Origin: Bacillota bacterium
GTDB lineage: Bacteria; Bacillota; Clostridia; Lachnospirales; Lachnospiraceae
DNA: 9,126 nucleotides
Direction: 5' to 3'
Assembly: GCA_023419655.1 (NCBI GenBank)
Contig: JAEZXP010000030.1
Span: 1-9,126 of the forward strand
Shown here piece by piece: positions 5,393-9,126 of the stretch. The translations under genes were made by a program, and so were the position numbers. Below the pieces are notes generated by a model. The model saw only the letters and a program-made list of their open reading frames with translations, ran no database searches and was not told where the DNA came from. Each line of letters begins with the position of its first letter. The stretch's first letter is position 1.

Positions 5393-6910
5393 TTAATCCT
5401 CTGCCAGCCCGAATTCCTGAACAGCCTTTATGATGCCGTCTATCTTTCTCTTATCCGCAGCAAAGCGTACAGGGTAACCGCTGTCTATCAGATAGAAGCT
5501 GTCGTCATAGGAATAATAGCTGGTGATATACGGCTCTTCGGAGCCGGATATATGATAGGACATCGTAAGAGCCGGCTTTAGGTTGCTGACAGAGACTTCC
5601 TCCTTAAGCTGGATATCCATCTTTGCCGCTATCATAACCTGATATAAATCTTTGAATTTATCCTCTTCTGTCAGCTCCCCATTATAGTAGTAGGCAGATA
5701 TCATTTCTTCCTCACCTTCAGCGTTCGTTACAGTCTCTCTCTTTATCTCCATCGTATAATGAGTGCCTCCTATGTCGATATCAATCTTATCCACTGTATC
5801 GATATTATGAAGATTTACAAAGGTGCTTAGGATACCAAAGGCATCCACCGTCAGCATTTCCTCCACCTTTGCCGCGCTCATGGTATAGACCGCCTTATCT
5901 CCATCTTTTCTTACATAATAATCTCCATTATCATTCTTATCACCGATATAGAGCTTAAAATTCTTTTCTTCTATAATTACTTCACCCGTTGTATTGTCGT
6001 CACTGTCAGAATTGGTATCCGCTTCTGCCGTCTGCGCCTCATGCTTTTCATAATATTCTACGAATACAGAGGCCTGAGGGCCATCTAAGCCATACTTGTC
6101 AAAAGTCTCCGTGCTATATTCCACACAGGCTAAAAAGTCAAAGCTGCTGTACTTGGAAAGAAGCTCCGAGACCTTCGAGCTGTCAGCCGCATATACCTCT
6201 TCATAGGGCTTAAGGACCGCCCAGGAAAGAAGCGGGGTTCCGGCTATGTGATGGATGGAATCAGGGTCATAGATTAGTTCAAAATCCTCACCGTCTCTAT
6301 ACGATATCTCAATATGATAGATATCATTGGAGGTTATTGAAGGCCCATTCTCCACCTGAGTCATATCCATATCGCTATAGGACAGATTCGTTCCATAGAG
6401 CGTCGGCAGTATATAGACAGCATCATTACCATCTATCATGGCATAATAGCCCTGTGCTCCCACTGCCTTGCTTCCCAGACGAATAGCGATGGTTTTGCCG
6501 TCTGTCTGGGTCGCATTGATAGAGGCAAACGGACTGGCAAGACCATACTGTCCAAGGTCCTCCGGCTTTTCATTTACCATACGCTCCGCCTTTACCTCAT
6601 CCATCAGATTTATCATATTCTTTATATAATTTTGCTTAATGGGACGGTTCCTGTCTGCTTCCAGAATCCAGACATCTTCCTCTCGAATAAAGGTCATATC
6701 CGCCTTCTCATTTTTAAAATGAATCGTTTCTATCCGCTCCGGGTCCATCGTCGCAATAATCAGCGAGGTGTCTGCTTCACTCGTATCCTTATCTGTCCTG
6801 CCAGCAAACCTGTCTCTGTTCATATACCATAGATAAAAGCCTGATAAAAGAACCAATACCACCAGAAGGGATATCAGGGTTACCTGGTTTTTCTTCTTTC
6901 TCCTTGACAT
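5393..6910 (-). CDS. DUF4340 domain-containing membrane-anchored protein
   Basis: The product has 505 residues. A basic start (MSRRKKK) and one membrane helix (about 10-30) put most of the chain outside the cell. The DUF4340 pattern occurs twice. Residues 122-168 read YGLASPFASI ... IRLGSKAVGAQGYYAMIDGNDAVYIL. Residues 273-344 read YGLDGPQASV ... LYIGDKNDNGDYYVRKDGDKAVYTM. The second copy carries an acidic low-complexity insert (about 291-310). A beta-type lead-in ('I..I......f.l') recurs near 60, 198 and 373. DUF4340 proteins are habitually encoded after GldG-like proteins in ABC-2 transporter operons; their activity is unknown. The start overlaps the gldG-like stop by one base (TAATG), with AAGGAGGAA six bases upstream inside the preceding gene, so translation is probably coupled. 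A terminator follows, making this the last gene of the operon. Confidence 0.88.
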   Translation of the reverse strand: MSRRKKKNQVTLISLLVVLVLLSGFYLWYMNRDRFAGRTDKDTSEADTSLIIATMDPERIETIHFKNEKADMTFIREEDVWILEADRNRPIKQNYIKNMINLMDEVKAERMVNEKPEDLGQYGLASPFASINATQTDGKTIAIRLGSKAVGAQGYYAMIDGNDAVYILPTLYGTNLSYSDMDMTQVENGPSITSNDIYHIEISYRDGEDFELIYDPDSIHHIAGTPLLSWAVLKPYEEVYAADSSKVSELLSKYSSFDFLACVEYSTETFDKYGLDGPQASVFVEYYEKHEAQTAEADTNSDSDDNTTGEVIIEEKNFKLYIGDKNDNGDYYVRKDGDKAVYTMSAAKVEEMLTVDAFGILSTFVNLHNIDTVDKIDIDIGGTHYTMEIKRETVTNAEGEEEMISAYYYNGELTEEDKFKDLYQVMIAAKMDIQLKEEVSVSNLKPALTMSYHISGSEEPYITSYYSYDDSFYLIDSGYPVRFAADKRKIDGIIKAVQEFGLAED

Positions 6911-8364
6911 TACCGCTTCCTCCTTCTAACAACGATAACGATACCCGATGTAAGAATCAGTACAGGTACCACGATAATTGTCAGAGCTGCCCAGAACATT
7001 ACCGGCTTCTGTGTTATATTCAAAGGCTCGGGATAGAGATATCTGGGTCTTACCGATATGGTTTCAATTTCTCCTACAAGCGTTCCTATTGTATTAACCA
7101 GCAGCGAGAAATTGCCAAATTCATTCAGCATGCTATCCTCAAATACCATTGCCGATGTGTATACCACCAAATTGGATGTAACCCCGTTAAAGGTATCGCT
7201 GGAAAGGACACCGGTGTAAAACGGTCCCTCCGCATCCTCTTCTTCTTTCATAAGTGTCTGTGCATTGACATTTATCTTCGAATATGCCTGGGCAGAGGTC
7301 TCCATCAATGGCTCTATGGACAGGGAACTTCGTATATTATCCATTACCGTAAGTCCTGAAGCGGTCGGTGTGACCACAAGACGATTGCTGTTATATAAGC
7401 CGCTTGTAATACCATGTTCCAATACCTTCGGAACAATATACGTGGGGTATCCGGGAACATAATGATTGGTGTCTCCCTCACATATAATGCCCTTTGTCAT
7501 CTGTATTCCGTAATAATTAATTAGCCAATTGAGGTTCTTTAAATCCTGTGCCCTATAGTCCATAACGATGACAGCGTTGCCCCCTGCTGCCATATACTGC
7601 TTTATCAACTCCGTCTCCGAATCAGAGAAATCAATTACCGGAGCATTAATAATCAATACATCGCAATCCTCAGGCACCTGCTCCATTGTCAGGGTCTGAA
7701 GCGGATTGATGGTAATATTCATTCTGGCCATAATATCCTTAAATATAGTGCCAACCTCCGATTCCTCATGGCCGGATGTATAATAAACAACCGGAAGGTC
7801 CGAACTTGTCACATACTGGATTGCAGATATAAGCTTACCTTCCACATCAATACCGACCGTATGGTACTGGAAAGTCTGCTGGCTGAACTCCTGCACCAGC
7901 ATATCATTGTAATCCACATATTTACCCTGCTTTGTGTTGTTATTTACAACAAGGAAGCTGTTCAGGCCCACTTCATCCTCAACATATTCTGATGCAAAGG
8001 CAGGATACTGGATGGGGTCCTTTTGTTCTAAGTTTATACGGTCTGACAAGCTGTCGAACTTCTCTGCTATCTTATAAAATGTCGGAGCTTCTTTCCCCGC
8101 CTCAATCAGATAGTAGATTGTTACGTCATCCTCCAGCCCCTTAATATACTCCTTCGTATCCTCCGTCAATGTATAAATTCCCTCGCTGCTTAAGTCAAGC
8201 TTTAAATCAAATTCAGTAATAATTAAATTCACCAGCAAAGCCAATACAATGACGACGATGGATATCGCAGATACATAGGCTCCACTCTTAAAGCTTCTGC
8301 CGGCAAAGGAAGCTTTAAATTTATCAAAAAAACCTTCTTTATTATTGTTATTATAATCGTTCAT
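6910..8364 (-). CDS. GldG-like ABC transporter auxiliary protein
   Basis: The product has 484 residues. A cytoplasmic Asn/Lys-rich start is followed by a membrane helix (about 29-50), a large outside domain, and a C-terminal helix (about 454-478) ending VVRRRKR. The stretch DLSSEGIYTLTEDTKEYI after the first helix, VVYYTSGHEES, and IINAPVIDFSDSETELIKQY with MAAGGNAVIVMDYR are hallmarks of the GldG/ABC_transp_aux family. In Bacteroidetes, GldG works with GldA and GldF in gliding motility; Firmicutes homologues have no known substrate. The ATG at 8364 was chosen because GGAGGA lies four bases before it. An in-frame ATG at 8376 has no properly spaced ribosome site and would place GGAGGA inside the coding region. 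It is preceded by the tandem hairpin array and the frameshifted permease, and followed by the overlapping DUF4340 gene. Confidence 0.88.
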   Translation of the reverse strand: MNDYNNNNKEGFFDKFKASFAGRSFKSGAYVSAISIVVIVLALLVNLIITEFDLKLDLSSEGIYTLTEDTKEYIKGLEDDVTIYYLIEAGKEAPTFYKIAEKFDSLSDRINLEQKDPIQYPAFASEYVEDEVGLNSFLVVNNNTKQGKYVDYNDMLVQEFSQQTFQYHTVGIDVEGKLISAIQYVTSSDLPVVYYTSGHEESEVGTIFKDIMARMNITINPLQTLTMEQVPEDCDVLIINAPVIDFSDSETELIKQYMAAGGNAVIVMDYRAQDLKNLNWLINYYGIQMTKGIICEGDTNHYVPGYPTYIVPKVLEHGITSGLYNSNRLVVTPTASGLTVMDNIRSSLSIEPLMETSAQAYSKINVNAQTLMKEEEDAEGPFYTGVLSSDTFNGVTSNLVVYTSAMVFEDSMLNEFGNFSLLVNTIGTLVGEIETISVRPRYLYPEPLNITQKPVMFWAALTIIVVPVLILTSGIVIVVRRRKR

Positions 8365-8399
8365 ACTTTCCTCCATTCCTACGCATGTTTTTTACACAT

Positions 8400-8471
8400 C
8401 CCCCGCTATAAGCGGTGGGATTTCCCCCGCTATAGGCGGTGGGATTTCCCCCGTCATTGGCGGTAAGATTA
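8400..8471. repeat. Three tandem 24-bp hairpin units (REP-like)
   Basis: Units lie at 8400-8423, 8424-8447 and 8448-8471. Each begins CCCCCG. The first two end GCGGTGGGATTT and differ at one base; the third is diverged and ends GCGGTAAGATTA, covering the permease stop codon. Each unit can fold as CCGCT-ATA-AGCGG. In the first two an outer CCC/GGG continues the stem past a single bulged T. Differences in units 2 and 3 turn pairs into G-T wobbles on the plus strand but into A-C mismatches on the minus strand. No T run follows the stems, so they are not standard terminators. Bulged-T hairpins of this kind are known from REP elements and IS200/IS605 ends. No transposase gene is present here. Confidence 0.75.
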
Positions 8472-9126
8472 ACTCCATCTCTTCTTCTTAATGACTTGAG
8501 TGGACATAAATAAAAATACGAAGATTATACTCAAATAATATATAATGTCTGCCAGATCAAAAATGCCCATATAAAAGTTATTAAAGCGGGCGGTAGCAGA
8601 AAGCCAGTCAAATACCTTTACAATGGCTCCGTCATATAAGGTAGGTCTGGTCATGTAGACGGCCGTAAGAATTGCCGTCCCAATCAAGCCTGTTCCGATT
8701 GATACGGTCAGGTTGTGCATCATCGTCCACAGCACCAGACATATAATAAGCAATAATACTATAAAAAAGATAAATGCCGTCCGATGGTTCGTTGGTATGC
8801 TGCTTGCAAGCCCATCCATAAAAAGGGTAAAGAAAAACACAATAAAGGTTATGACTGCTGCCACTACCTGGCTTTCCGTCAGGGAGGACAGGAATAAGCC
8901 CATGGCAAGATAAGCTCTCCTAACAGCAAAAAACCTGTGATGCTTGCATAAGAAGAGGCAAACGGCACGCTGCCGTACCTTACCATAATCAAAGGATACA
9001 TGCTTATAAAAGCCACCACCAAAAACAAAATAGTAAACACAGCAAAAAACTTACCCATGATGATATCTCCCGCCGTAACCGGAGATGTTAAAAGAAGCTG
9101 GTCTGTCTTTTGCTTGTTTTCCTCCG
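8469..9126 (-). pseudogene. ABC-2 type permease (GldF-like), frameshifted, 5' end outside window
   Basis: The C-terminal part of an ABC transporter permease is present. From the right edge, the frame read from 9124 gives EENKQKTDQLLLTSPVTAGD, then IIMGKFFAVFTIL and on to SITGFLLLG. This is the typical post-first-helix motif (E-x-x-x-x-T-x-x-L-L-T-S-P-V) and next helices of ABC-2 permeases. At about 8917 the frame breaks and soon meets TGA (8879-8881). The expected continuation, AYLAMGLFLSSLTESQVVAA, is in another frame and runs to the stop at 8469, with three more helices and a KKKRWS end. Adding one base inside GGAGAGCT (8913-8920) would restore the family pattern G-x-x-Y-[LI]-A-[MI]-G exactly. 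It is either a true one-base deletion that inactivates the permease or a sequence error. The genes downstream are intact. In this system the permease would form the membrane channel with an ATPase encoded to the right. Confidence 0.78.

Noticed and set aside
6904..7359. Rightward ORF of 151 codons and the other short ORFs opposite the large genes
   Set aside because: They lie antisense to well-recognised coding regions, lack ribosome sites and resemble no protein family.
8365..8376. ATG at 8376 as the gldG-like start
   Set aside because: Its only possible ribosome site touches the codon, whereas GGAGGA is placed for ATG 8364.
8400..8471. CRISPR array
   Set aside because: The 24-bp units are directly abutting with no spacers, and there are no cas genes.
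8400..8471. Intrinsic terminator inside the operon
   Set aside because: The hairpins are GC-rich, but no run of T follows on either strand; the downstream genes share the operon's layout and overlap.
8469..8903. A complete 144-residue membrane protein starting at 8903
   Set aside because: Its ATG has no ribosome site and falls within a conserved permease motif (AYLAMGLFLSS); the matching N-terminal part is in the next frame upstream. It is the tail of a broken permease.

Overview
The window is AT-rich DNA with strong AGGAGG-type ribosome binding sites, clear sigma-A promoters and protein families typical of anaerobic Firmicutes. The combination points to a Clostridia member, most likely Lachnospiraceae; this is an inference from gene content and style, not a database match. 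There are seven protein genes (two cut by the window ends), one of them apparently frameshifted, and no rRNA, tRNA, CRISPR array or transposase gene.

Left end (1-648): a leftward two-gene unit encodes a 46-residue acidic protein and then a zinc-ribbon/TPR protein that runs off the window. It is driven by a well-formed promoter at 533-561. Back-to-back with it, a rightward promoter (576-603) drives a secreted lipoprotein of the PrsA/SurA parvulin type (649-1665). This is followed by a six-helix YihY/BrkB-family membrane protein (1769-2647).

Centre (2665-5392): a convergent leftward gene encodes an 832-residue membrane-anchored SpoIID/LytB-domain protein with an SLH-like N-terminal segment. 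Its roughly 230-bp upstream region is the most structured non-coding DNA here. From the far end it holds a long bipartite terminator of the neighbouring operon, two abutting palindromes, a TTGACA/GATAAT promoter, and a leader of about 95 nt. The leader carries two perfect inverted repeats whose arms interleave (A-B-A'-B'), the topology of an H-type pseudoknot, ending just before the ribosome binding site.

Right end (5393-9126): a leftward operon of the GldF-GldG-DUF4340 type, in transcription order: ABC-2 permease (5' end outside the window), GldG-like protein and DUF4340 protein. Such genes normally accompany an ABC ATPase, which would lie beyond the right edge. The permease reading frame is broken by what looks like a one-base loss near 8917, although both halves still match the family. 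Between permease and gldG lie three tandem 24-bp units, each able to form a hairpin with a bulged T, resembling REP or IS200/IS605-type hairpins.

Most products act at or outside the membrane: extracytoplasmic folding lipoprotein, membrane protein, wall-associated SpoIID-like protein and ABC exporter-like complex. The window therefore reads as an envelope-related chromosomal region rather than a mobile element. The best candidates for something undescribed are the interleaved leader structure (5185-5243) and the tandem hairpin array (8400-8471).
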